A stretch of DNA of 64,000 nt, taken from assembly GCA_963759295.1 (NCBI GenBank), contig CAVWYT010000003.1:1-64000 (forward strand), given 5' to 3'. Below, piece after piece: positions 18,301 through 25,899 of this stretch; within the stretch, counting starts at the first letter, position 1; each line of letters starts with the position of its first letter. The position numbers were made by a program, and so were the translations under genes. The DNA is from WHSW01 sp963759295 (GTDB lineage: Bacteria > Actinomycetota > Thermoleophilia > Solirubrobacterales > 70-9). A model generated the notes under the pieces. The model ran no database searches and was not told the origin of the DNA. It saw only the letters and a program-made list of their open reading frames with translations.

Positions 18301-18521
18301 TGGTCGACTCGAGGCGCATGCGCTGATCGGCCCGGCCGCGGCCCCGGGCGATCTCGACGATTCATGCTTGGGGACGACCACGGCCAGCGGGCGCCCGTCG
18401 CCGGCCCTTTAGACTTAGCTCGCCTCGCTCGTGGGGCGCGGAAGGGCCAGAGAAGGGCCACCGGCCTCGGCGGCCGAGGAATGAGATCCGGAGATCCGGA
18501 TCAGCAGCTGAATAAGCACCC

Positions 18522-18595
18522 GGGCCCGTAGCTCAGCCGGATAGAGCGTCGGTCTACGAAACCGAAGGTCACAGGTTCGAATCCTGTCGGGCCCG
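18522..18595 (+). tRNA. tRNA-Arg (anticodon ACG)
   Basis: A 74-base cloverleaf: acceptor GGGCCCG with CGGGCCC, D arm GCTCAGCCGGATAGAGC, anticodon arm TCGGT-CTACGAA-ACCGA, T arm ACAGGTTCGAATCCTGT, discriminator G. CCA is not encoded. Prophage-type debris begins about 200 bases downstream of its 3' end. Confidence 0.97.
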
Positions 18596-18790
18596 CCTCT
18601 CGAAGCCCCTGCTAACGCGGGGGTTTCGTCGTTCTTGGGCTCGTGGCGAACCCACCGAGCGGGCACGAAATGGGCGCCGATTCCGCCTCGTCTTTGCGAG
18701 ACTCGACCTCACAGGTTCTCGTCATAGCTGCGAAAGCGAGAGCCACAGCCATCACCAGTGCACCCGCAGCTGACGTCGACGGGAAAGGTG

Positions 18791-19037
18791 ATGGCAGTGG
18801 ACAACTCAGAGAACTCAGGGACAGTGATCCAGTCGTCGGTCTCGCCTGAGCTGGCGCGGGAGATCAAGCAGCTCGCTGACCGCGACCGCCGCTCCGTCTC
18901 ACTCGCTGATCCGCCTCACGCTCGAAGACCGATCTCATTCTTCGCCGACTATCTCCACGGCGAAAAGGCGCCCGGTGGGGGTACCCTCGTTCGCCTCACC
19001 CGCCGAGGCGCCGGCTTCAGGGAGACGCGATGGCTGA
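18791..19037 (+). CDS. Ribbon-helix-helix (CopG-like) protein, frameshifted
   Basis: The ATG is preceded by GGAAAGGTG. The first 45 residues (VSPELAREIKQLADRDRRSVS) and, after a one-base shift, SLIRLTLEDRSHSS give a ribbon-helix-helix DNA-binding unit. The corrected frame ends at 19035-19037 and overlaps the next start (ATGGCTGA). It is probably a small regulator belonging to the phage-like segment. The exact target is unknown. Confidence 0.5.
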
Positions 19038-19633
19038 GTTCCGCTTTCCCGTTTGCGATTCGCTCGGACGGCTCGATCTCGACTTCCCCGAGGTCGATGA
19101 GGAACTCGGCGTCTTCGAGGCGGTGGTGAGCCGATGAATCGAAGACCGAGAGCGGGACGTGATCCTGCCCACGGGATTCGACCGGACGATCTCGGCTTGG
19201 CGGTCGAGCGGCAGGTGGATGCCGTGCTCTTTGAGCACTCGACCGAGCGATCGGCGAGATCGACCCACGCAGCATGAAGGCAACCGAGCAAGGGCTCCGT
19301 GTCGGGTCATTTGGACCAGGCAACTGCCGAGGGCGAGCAGGTCTGGAGACTGATCAAGAACAACACCGCCTCATTCAGCATCGGCTAACTGAGTGAGAGC
19401 CGACCGCGTGCAGGCGGACGGGGTCGCGAGATCTACGAGATCGACCTGCTCGAGATCAGCGCGACGAGCACGCCGACCATCCAGGCACCAAGGTCCTCAG
19501 CTGGAAGAGCGAGCGCCGCTACCAGTTCAAGGGCCAGAGCCTGACCTACAGCGAAGTAGTTGCTCAGGCAACAGAGTTGGCGCTACAGGAGAAGGCCGCG
19601 AAGCCGATCAGGATCGCGACCTTCGGGATGTGA
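19030..19633 (+). pseudogene. HK97-family phage prohead protease, broken
   Basis: The parts of a capsid-maturation protease are present in the right order across three frames: MAEFRFPVCDSLGRLDLDF, VFEAVVSR, an in-frame TGA, IEDRERDVILPTGFD, VERQVDAVLFEHST (catalytic histidine region), MKATEQGLRV, HLDQATAEGEQVWRLIKNN followed by TASFSIGY (catalytic serine in FSIGY), then GREIYEIDLLEISATSTP. The TGA is at 19135-19137 and at least three further shifts follow. In intact phages this enzyme cleaves the scaffold and major capsid protein. No capsid or portal gene follows here. Confidence 0.68.
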
Positions 19634-19776
19634 CGGTGACATGATCGACCGTCGTGCAGTTGCTCCTCGCGGTCTCGGACGAAGCCCTCAGCCTCATCTA
19701 CTTCGGCGTCGCGATCCTCGCGCTGCTGATCGTCGCGTGGGCAGAGAAGTTGTAAAGCAGCCGATCAGGATCGCGA
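19603..19776 (+). repeat. 17-bp direct repeat at 19603-19619 and 19760-19776
   Basis: GCCGATCAGGATCGCGA occurs twice in the same orientation, 157 bases apart. In the respective frames both copies encode near-identical C-termini before a stop (KPIRIATFGM and KQPIRIASFEC), so the 3' end of the phage gene appears partly duplicated. Confidence 0.6.
19654..19755 (+). CDS. Putative 33-residue single-pass membrane protein
   Basis: GTG-initiated frame ending in TAA: a short N-terminus, then LIYFGVAILALLIVAWAEKL, one strong membrane helix. It lies directly downstream of the prohead protease remnant in the phage-like segment. Small membrane proteins are common in phages, but no function can be assigned. 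No clear Shine-Dalgarno is seen. Confidence 0.35.
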   Translation: MQLLLAVSDEALSLIYFGVAILALLIVAWAEKL

Positions 19777-20009
19777 GCTTTGAGTGCTGACCTGCTGGCA
19801 GCGATGATGAGGTCGTGGGCTGAAGCACACCTGCCGTGCACGCGACCGTGAGCGGAACATGACCGCGGGCACGGTGGTCGAGTCCGACGCGGGAGCGTCA
19901 CCAGGGGTAAACGAGGGTCGAGACTCTCCAACCTCAAACCGTGGGACCGTCGATTGAGTCGCTGTGGAAAAAACGGAATGCTTGGGCTAGCCGGATGACG
20001 ACCAAGCAG

Positions 20010-20240
20010 TTACGCGGACGACTCCTGCTCCTCGGGAGCCGTCGGCTCCTGCTCCTCGTGGATCTGAACGATCTCGTGGACGTTGACCCAGTGCTTTCGC
20101 CCCTGCGTGTCGGAGACATGGATGAACGAGATGTCCCCCCTGGAGGCACCGCTGAGTTGCGACATGATCGCGTCTGCCGCTTCCGGCGACTCAATCCGTT
20201 TGCCCGCGGTGAGCACGATGTTGGTCTGAGCTTCCGCCAC
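20010..20240 (-). CDS. Hypothetical protein (76 residues)
   Basis: GTG start with GGTGAGGA close upstream. The sequence is a compact alpha/beta domain (TNIVLTAGKRIESPEAADAI, GDISFIHVSDTQGRKHWVNV, HEIVQIHEE) ending in a Glu/Gln-rich tail. It resembles small accessory-region proteins, but I do not recognise the family. It runs opposite to the phage-like genes. Confidence 0.5.
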   Translation of the reverse strand: MAEAQTNIVLTAGKRIESPEAADAIMSQLSGASRGDISFIHVSDTQGRKHWVNVHEIVQIHEEQEPTAPEEQESSA

Positions 20241-20287
20241 ATCCTCACCGTACCCACATGCGAATCGCTGCACCAATCGGGGACGGC

Positions 20288-20622
20288 ATGAGCGGGCGAT
20301 CCGCAGGCGAGGCGCTGGAGAAGCTGATCCGCGACGACCTCCCCGAGAACGTCGAGCTCGATCCTCGCGAGGAGGCCCTGCTCGCCGCCGCGGCAAGTCA
20401 GCCGACGACTTCGTCGCGCTCGGGGCCGACATCGAGACGCGCGGACACGTCCTCGACGCCGGCGTCACGGTCTCCTACGACCAGGAGCTGCGCCGGATCG
20501 CCGAGGCCTCCGGGTCGATTGGGCTCGTCGCGCTCGATCTCGCGACCAGCGTCGCCTACGGCGTAGAAGCTCTCTATGCGGGGCCCACCTGCGGACCACC
20601 GAACGCCGAGGCTGACGAATGA
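20288..20622 (+). CDS. Phage-like protein, possible terminase small subunit (frameshifted)
   Basis: The ATG-initiated frame begins GRSAGEALEKLIRDDLPENV, then ELDPREEALLAAAA. A one-base shift near 20395 continues into KSADDFVALGADIETRGHVL and SYDQELRRIAEASGSIGLVA, ending at TGA 20620-20622. The N-terminal pattern and the order of helices resemble P27-type terminase small subunits of actinophages, which recognise packaging DNA. The resemblance is moderate. The next broken frame starts with an ATGA overlap. Confidence 0.42.
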
Positions 20623-21125
20623 GCTCTACGAGCGCCGCTTCAAGACCGGCCGCGACAACTGCTCGGTCACGAGGAGGCGCCGGCAAAGCTCCTCGATCCA
20701 CCGCGGTTCGTGGTCCAAGACGGGTTCCTCGTCGGGCTGCGGCGCGAGGACGGGTCGATCGCACGCTTTCCCGTGCCGCCTAGCAATCCGAGCCATCGCC
20801 TGCCAGCTCGTCGCCAGCGAGCCCGAATGGCTCGACCTCCGCGGGCGCCGGCGTTACTTGAGCGGACTACGCCGCAATCCGGCGGCCGTGCATAGCGCCC
20901 TGGCACTCGACAGAGCAATAGCGGGCCGGCCGGCCGCAGCGAAGGCACAATCCCTCGAGGCTGACGTCGCGCAACCCTGCCCACCGCGAACCAAGGGCGC
21001 CGCCTACGCCTCTTGCCCCCGATCGTGCTCTAGGGGGACATGATCCGTGACGCGCCAAGGGATTACGAGAGCGATCACGAAAGGTTGTTGCGTCCTCGAA
21101 GTTTCAGAGACGGAGGTCTCCTCAA
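20619..21125. other. Degraded segment with broken reading frames
   Basis: About 500 bases with no complete gene. On the plus strand pieces such as KLLDPPRFVVQDGFLVGLRR and EDGSIARFPVPP are protein-like but confined to one frame for about 40 residues. On the minus strand, 20867-20960 reads LCLRCGRPARYCSVECQ, a plausible small zinc-finger end. Neither is long enough to name. The segment ends with the promoter and ribosome site (ACGGAGG) of the collagen-like gene. Confidence 0.3.
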
Positions 21126-21797
21126 ATGCGCAGGAAGTCGCGTTACCTAATTCTGGCCCTTGGGCTGATGCTGGCCCTCTCGCTGACTGTGCCCGCGCTC
21201 GGCACCGCGGCCCCGGGTAGCGAGGCGATGCTCAAATCTGCCCAGAGCATCGCCAAGGAAGCGCTGAAGAAGTCGAAGAAGGCCCTGAAGAAGTCGAAGA
21301 AGGCCCTGAAGAAGTCAGACAAGGCCCTGACGCAGGCCAACACGGCACTCGACGTCGCCAACGAGGCGCTCGCCACGACCGACGGCCTGCCGGGCCCCCC
21401 AGGACCGGCAGGACCGGCAGGACCGGCAGGACCCGGACAGGGGTTCAACCTCATTCTGGGCCCCAGTGAAGAGAAGACAGTCGACGCAAACGGCTTCGCC
21501 ATCACCGGGCGCGCCGATGACAATGGCGACTGCCGCGGCGCAGTCCTCACGGTTAACGAGGCCAGCGTCTACGTCGAGAACGATCACTCCGATGACGACT
21601 CAGACGCGCCCGAGGGGATCGCCGCCGGAAGCGCCAACGGCGAGGAGCTCAACCTCATCGAGGCCAACGACCAGGGCTTGGTGACCGTGGGCGCCAATGA
21701 CGGCAGCGGGGTGGCGCAGTTCGAGTATTACCTCGACGAGACGCCGGGCACCCTGAACAACACCTGCCACTTCGTGGGCACCGCGATCGGCGGCTAG
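21126..21797 (+). CDS. Secreted coiled-coil protein with collagen-like Gly-Pro-Pro segment
   Basis: A 223-residue exported protein. A signal peptide (YLILALGLMLALSLTVPALG) is followed by a lysine-rich helical repeat, ALKKSKK repeated three times (about residues 45-68). A short collagen-like stretch of GPP/GPA triplets follows (about 90-104), then a C-terminal acidic domain with paired cysteines (DCRGAVLTVNEASVYVEND). GGAGG lies eight bases ahead of the ATG. Proteins of this build are frequent in Solirubrobacterales and are presumably surface or matrix components; no enzyme motif is present. Confidence 0.75.
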   Translation: MRRKSRYLILALGLMLALSLTVPALGTAAPGSEAMLKSAQSIAKEALKKSKKALKKSKKALKKSDKALTQANTALDVANEALATTDGLPGPPGPAGPAGPAGPGQGFNLILGPSEEKTVDANGFAITGRADDNGDCRGAVLTVNEASVYVENDHSDDDSDAPEGIAAGSANGEELNLIEANDQGLVTVGANDGSGVAQFEYYLDETPGTLNNTCHFVGTAIGG

Positions 21798-21828
21798 TTC
21801 CGCTCAGTCGCTCGAGAGCAAGTTCAAC

Positions 21829-21864
21829 CGAGAGGCCGGGCCGAGCGCCCGGCCTCTCTTTGTT
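21829..21864 (+). terminator. Rho-independent terminator after the collagen-like gene
   Basis: AGAGGCCGGG pairs with CCCGGCCTCT around a short loop and is followed by CTTTGTTT. It lies about 30 bases after the stop at 21797. Confidence 0.75.
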
Positions 21865-22107
21865 TCGTGGTGAGTACCAACTGCGCCAGACTATGAGTTT
21901 GAGCCCCCGCTGCACCCTGGACTACCTCCAGCGCGGGGGCTCCTATCTACCGGATCGACCCCGTTCTGTTCCAGCTGGCGTCGCCACGCGGCACGGTGCC
22001 GCTCTCGGGCAGGGCTCGAGCTCGGCCGCCGAGCGGGCGGCACCGTTGCTCGATTAGGGCCCACCGAGACCGGGGTCGGCGCCGTCAACCGACCCCGGTC
22101 CGGGGTC
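21865..22107. other. Intergenic region with a perfect 10-bp inverted repeat
   Basis: Between the terminator and the convergent secreted-protein gene. GAGCCCCCGC (21901-21910) pairs with GCGGGGGCTC (21933-21942) and may terminate the leftward gene or be a second terminator. No coding sequence was recognised. Confidence 0.4.
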
Positions 22108-23132
22108 TCAGTCCTTCAGCTTCACCTTGACCTTGTCGGTGTCCTCGGCGCCGCTTTGGTCTGTTGCCGTGGCCTTGATCTTGGTCGTCGCCTTGCCCTT
22201 GTTCTCGAGCCTGTTCTCAAGCCGCTCGCGCTTCGCTCGGCTTCAGCTTCGCCTTGATCTTCGTCTTCTCGTTCGCTGCGAGCTGCTTCGTCGTCTTCTT
22301 GATCGCCTTGCCGGTCGCGACCAGGGTGGAGTCGGCGCTCGCGGTGGCGAAGAACTTGATCTTCTTTCTCAGCTCCTGCTTCTTTGCCGCCAGGTCGAGG
22401 GTCAGGGGCGCAAAAGACCCCGGCTCGGACGGGGGCCCGGGCGGCGGGGCCTCGGGCGGCGGAGGCTGGGGCTGCGGGGGGTTGGCCGGCGGGGCCAAGC
22501 ATCCGTCTTCCGGGCCCGCCTCCCCGAGGCATGCGTCCTGGCTCTCATCGCCGAAGCCGTCGGCGTCGGCGTCGGGCTCGAGGAGGGCGGCGACGTTGAG
22601 GAGACGCGAAGCAACCGGAGGCAGGATCCTCTCGTCGCCCGGCTCGGGATCGGTGGTGGTGGCTTCGAGCCCAATGACGTCGCCGGCGACACTGAACAGG
22701 CCGCAGCCCGTGGTCGGCTCGAGCACTCCGCAACCCGAGCAGGTCGCCCGGGTCGACCGGGATTCGGGTCAGGAACGACGTCACGAGGCCCGCGCTGAAA
22801 TCCTCGACCTCGCTCCGGCCGATGAGTACGAAATTGTTTCCGCCCGTGCTGTCCCAGACCTGAAGCCGCCCGCTTCCCGCGGGGGCCGGGCTGTAACCCC
22901 TGTGTGACCAACTGGTGATCACGCCGCCCGGGGGCGGCACCTGGTAGGTCGCCGTGACGGCGGCGCGCTGGACCTGGTTGTAGGTGTTGCCGCACTGGAC
23001 GGGATTAGCCGTCGAGGCCCGCCCCAGCTCGATGGCGGCGCCCGCGGTGCCCGGTACCGCCCACAGCAGAACAAGCGCAGCGGTGATCAGGCCAAGCCCG
23101 ATAACTCGGTGAAGACGGCGGAGTCCCTTCAT
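22108..23132 (-). CDS. Secreted beta-sandwich protein with Asp-rich linker (frameshifted)
   Basis: The N-terminal signal (HRVIGLGLITAALVLLWAVP) is followed by a domain with CGNTYNQVQRAAVTATYQVP, SGRLQVWDSTGGNNFVLIG and FLTRIPVDPGDLLGL. A shift near 22735 leads into ATTTDPEPGDERILPPVA and a thrombospondin type 3-like calcium segment (PDADADGFGDESQDACLG), then a Pro-rich stretch and a Lys-rich C-terminal domain. A second shift near 22225 restores KATTKIKATATDQSG up to a stop at 22108. It is probably a surface-bound exoprotein; the ligand is unknown. Confidence 0.68.
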
Positions 23133-23335
23133 GTGCGCCCTCCCTTTCTTGGCAAATCCCTTCGGTGCGTGACCCTATCTCGTCTGAAAGCATCGCGTCA
23201 AGGCATCTCTTGGGGCCACACCCGTCTCCTGCGACATCGCCGACGCAGTATCTCGCGGCGAGGGGGAGGGTGCCAACGACCGAAGGCGCGTCTCGCAGAT
23301 CCCCGACGGATCGGAGGGCGACGAGGCGGAGTGGG

Positions 23336-23596
23336 TCAGCGTCGAGGAGGTGCTGCGGCGTCGGCGATTCTGAGCCGCGATCCCTTGCCTGCGCTGCCAC
23401 CCACCGCCGCTGGCTCGAAGCGGTATCGGCAGAAGCCGCAGAGGCGCACGTCGTCCAGAACTCGGGTACGACAGTCGGGGCAGGTCTTGTGAATGAGAGC
23501 CCTGCTCATCTCGCGCCACATCACGCCGGAGACAACGATCGCGGTCGTGATCAGGACCGCGCCCACGGCACCGATGACGATTGCGACGAAGCCCAT
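23336..23596 (-). CDS. Small membrane protein with C-terminal zinc ribbon
   Basis: An 86-residue protein with one N-terminal membrane helix (VAIVIGAVGAVLITTAIVVS) and a cytosolic CPDCRTRVLDDVRLCGFCRYRF zinc ribbon made of two CxxC pairs. The 3' tail is Arg/Ala-rich. Such TM plus double-zinc-ribbon proteins are widespread in actinobacteria and uncharacterised. It stands divergent from another small CxxC protein at 23676-23978. Confidence 0.7.
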   Translation of the reverse strand: MGFVAIVIGAVGAVLITTAIVVSGVMWREMSRALIHKTCPDCRTRVLDDVRLCGFCRYRFEPAAVGGSAGKGSRLRIADAAAPPRR

Positions 23597-23675
23597 GCGT
23601 GGGACGTACCCGCATTTGATCCATTCACGCGGCGTCCGCTGCCATCAAGGTCGATCTGAGGACTAGGCTGACTCG

Positions 23676-23978
23676 ATGCGGTTCCGCGAGGAGACCCTGC
23701 GCGACGTTATGCGACGGCTGACTGAACTCGGGCTGACCAGTTGCCCGATATGCGATGCCGAGGACAGCTGGCATGTCGATCACCGGCCGGTCCTCTTGCG
23801 CGTTGGCGGCCTCAAGTCCGCGATGGAAGACCAAGTCGAGGGAGATCCCGAGGCGAATGTGCTCTTGATGGTCAGGGTGTTCTGCGAGGTCTGCGGCTAC
23901 TCGATGCTGTTCGATTCGGAGAAACACCACGGGCCGGACGAGCCGGTCCTAGAGGGACCGCCGACTTTTTTTAGGTAG
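23676..23978 (+). CDS. Small protein with paired CxxC motifs
   Basis: A 100-residue soluble protein with CPICDAEDSW near residue 23 and FCEVCGYSMLF near residue 69, a likely split zinc-binding site. The sequence between them is compact and acidic (SAMEDQVEGDPEANVLLMVR). I do not recognise the family. It faces away from the TM-zinc-ribbon gene and ends in a run of T residues (GACTTTTTTT) just before its stop. Confidence 0.7.
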   Translation: MRFREETLRDVMRRLTELGLTSCPICDAEDSWHVDHRPVLLRVGGLKSAMEDQVEGDPEANVLLMVRVFCEVCGYSMLFDSEKHHGPDEPVLEGPPTFFR

Positions 23979-24016
23979 CGAGCGCTCAGGGTCGCCGTGT
24001 GCTGCCGCCGGCGCGC

Positions 24017-24949
24017 TCAGGCGAAGCGGCCCTCGTCGAGCGCCCGCTTCAGCGCCTCGGCGTCGTATGCAGGCAGCTCGCCCGTCCGCTCGAGTTTCTC
24101 GACGTAGGCGGCCATCGCGCGCTCCGCGTCGTCGCTGACGATCGCGGCAAGAAACTCGGCGCGCTCGGTGCGCAGGCCGGCGGGCAGCGACTGCGACGCG
24201 CCGAGGTAGACCGAGCGCTTGACGCCGGCGATCCCACTCTTGGGCCGCCGCGAGAACCGGGTCGCGACCGCCAATGCGCGCTCGAGCAACTCGTCGGGCG
24301 CGACGACCTCGTCGATCAGCCCGATGTCTTCGGCGGTGACGGGGTCGAGCGGTCCCCCGTCGAGGCAGAGTCGCAGGGCGCGGCCCGATCCGAGCAGCCG
24401 CGCGAGCCGCTGCGTGCCGCCGCCTCCGGGTGAGAAGGCGAACAGGATCTCGGGCTGGCCGATCGAGAACGGTCCCCGCGCCATCAGCCGCACGTCGCAG
24501 GCGAGGGCGAGCTCGCAGCCTCCGCCCAACGCCGAGCCGTTGATTGCCGCGACCATGACCGCGCCGGCTCGGTTAAAGCGCAGCAGGACTTCGCCGAAGC
24601 GCTCGGCGGCGTCGAGTCCGGCGGCAGGGGTGCGCGCGAGCGCCGCCGACGCTCCCGGGACGCGTCGCAGCGCGCCGACCGCCGTCAGTGACACGCGGGC
24701 GGCGCCCGCGCCGACGCTGGGCGAGGCCCGCGCCGCGGCAAGCAGTTCCGCAACGTCGTAGTGGGCGACGAAGCGCTCCGGGTGGGCGCCGGTAAGGACG
24801 ACGCCGGTGAGCTCGGGATCGGACTCCGCGCGCTCGACCAGGCTTTCGAGCCCGTCGACCACCCCGTCGTCCATCAGGCCGTGCGGCGGGTTGACGATCG
24901 TGGCGATCACAACACGATCGCCGCCCGGCTCGATCTGTACCTCGCCCAT
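24017..24949 (-). CDS. Enoyl-CoA hydratase/isomerase family protein
   Basis: A 310-residue crotonase-fold enzyme. GVVLTGAHPERFVAHYDVAE and AINGSALGGGCELALACDVR (oxyanion hole and trimer loop) are diagnostic. FAFSPGGGGTQRLARLLG follows, with a conserved AEDIGLIDEVV region. The usual G-x-F-S-A-G segment is changed (PERFVAHYD) and an Ala/Arg-rich stretch is inserted after it, so substrate specificity cannot be guessed. It stands alone on the minus strand. Confidence 0.85.
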   Translation of the reverse strand: MGEVQIEPGGDRVVIATIVNPPHGLMDDGVVDGLESLVERAESDPELTGVVLTGAHPERFVAHYDVAELLAAARASPSVGAGAARVSLTAVGALRRVPGASAALARTPAAGLDAAERFGEVLLRFNRAGAVMVAAINGSALGGGCELALACDVRLMARGPFSIGQPEILFAFSPGGGGTQRLARLLGSGRALRLCLDGGPLDPVTAEDIGLIDEVVAPDELLERALAVATRFSRRPKSGIAGVKRSVYLGASQSLPAGLRTERAEFLAAIVSDDAERAMAAYVEKLERTGELPAYDAEALKRALDEGRFA

Positions 24950-25026
24950 CAGGGCGCCACGTTACTCATCGGCCCGCGAGGTCGGAAGCGTCGGTCACCC
25001 GATTGGGACGCCCAGAGAGCGATTCC

Positions 25027-25044
25027 AACCCGCGAGAGCGGGTT
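25027..25044. other. Perfect hairpin with GAGA tetraloop
   Basis: AACCCGC-GAGA-GCGGGTT is a seven-base-pair stem closed by a GNRA tetraloop. It lies between two divergent genes, about 100 bases ahead of the gene at 25142, so it may be part of a leader. It has no U run. Confidence 0.4.
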
Positions 25045-25141
25045 GATCTACGTCTCGTGCGATCCTTAGAAGACGCGGGAGAGCAAAGAGAGCCTTAGCG
25101 GCCGCCGCGGTCGGCGGCGCGACGGGATGAAAGGAATGCGG

Positions 25142-25855
25142 ATGAAGCTACGACGGATCATCAGCCTCGGGCTCGTGTTGGCGCTCGGCAGCTCGGCGAT
25201 CGCATACGCCGACGGCGCGAGCCAGAACACCCCCGGCGTCGACGGCAAGGTCAAGCCGAGCAAGCTCGACAAGAAGAAGTACAAGCCGGTCAACATGTTC
25301 TTCGGCGTGCGGACCACCGGGCCGGTGCCGGGGATCAACCCGGAGAAGGAATACATCTCGTTCGGCAAGAACCTCAAGTTCGACACCGGCGCGGCGGACA
25401 CGTGCGGCGCTGCGATCGAGTTTCAGACCACCACCGCGGCCAGGGCCGCCTGCCCGAAGGACTCGCTCCTCGGCGCCGGCAAGGGCTCGATCGCCCTCCC
25501 GGGCGGGGTGCAGTTCACCGACATCACGGTCAGCACTTTCAACGGCCCGGGCAAGAACCAGATCCGGCTGCACACCTACAGCCCCTCGCTCGAGGGCGCC
25601 ACGCCGACCGTCTCAGGGCAGATCGTGAAGTCGAACGCCGGCGGCAAGTACGGCCAGGCGCTCAACGTCAACGACGCGCCGGATGTCGCGGGCGACACCG
25701 GGATGATCACCTCGTTCAACTCGAACATCACCAAGGGCAGTGGCGCACTCAAGGGTCGCTGCAAGGCGAAGACGTTCGAGTTCCTGCGCAAGGTCACCTA
25801 CGACGACGGCTCGAGCGAAACCGAGTCGCTGAGTCAGAAGTGCAAGCGCAAGTAG
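25142..25855 (+). CDS. Secreted hypothetical protein
   Basis: The ATG at 25142 is favoured by AAAGGA eight bases upstream; two earlier ATGs lie in frame. The signal peptide is IISLGLVLALGSSAIAYADG. The mature 215 residues include YKPVNMFFGVRTTGPVPGIN and GKNLKFDTGAADTCGAAIEF, and end FLRKVTYDDGSSE plus a basic tail. Four cysteines could form two disulfides. Proteins of this type recur in Solirubrobacterales genomes, but I know of no assigned function. Confidence 0.72.
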   Translation: MKLRRIISLGLVLALGSSAIAYADGASQNTPGVDGKVKPSKLDKKKYKPVNMFFGVRTTGPVPGINPEKEYISFGKNLKFDTGAADTCGAAIEFQTTTAARAACPKDSLLGAGKGSIALPGGVQFTDITVSTFNGPGKNQIRLHTYSPSLEGATPTVSGQIVKSNAGGKYGQALNVNDAPDVAGDTGMITSFNSNITKGSGALKGRCKAKTFEFLRKVTYDDGSSETESLSQKCKRK

Positions 25856-25899
25856 CTCTGCGCTGAAGAGAGGCTGGGAGAGGGCGGCCCGTTCACTCC

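Noticed and set aside
21390..21440. Tandem GGACCGGCA-type repeats that might suggest a repeat array
   Set aside because: They are in frame and encode Gly-Pro-Ala triplets of the collagen-like segment; there are no spacers.
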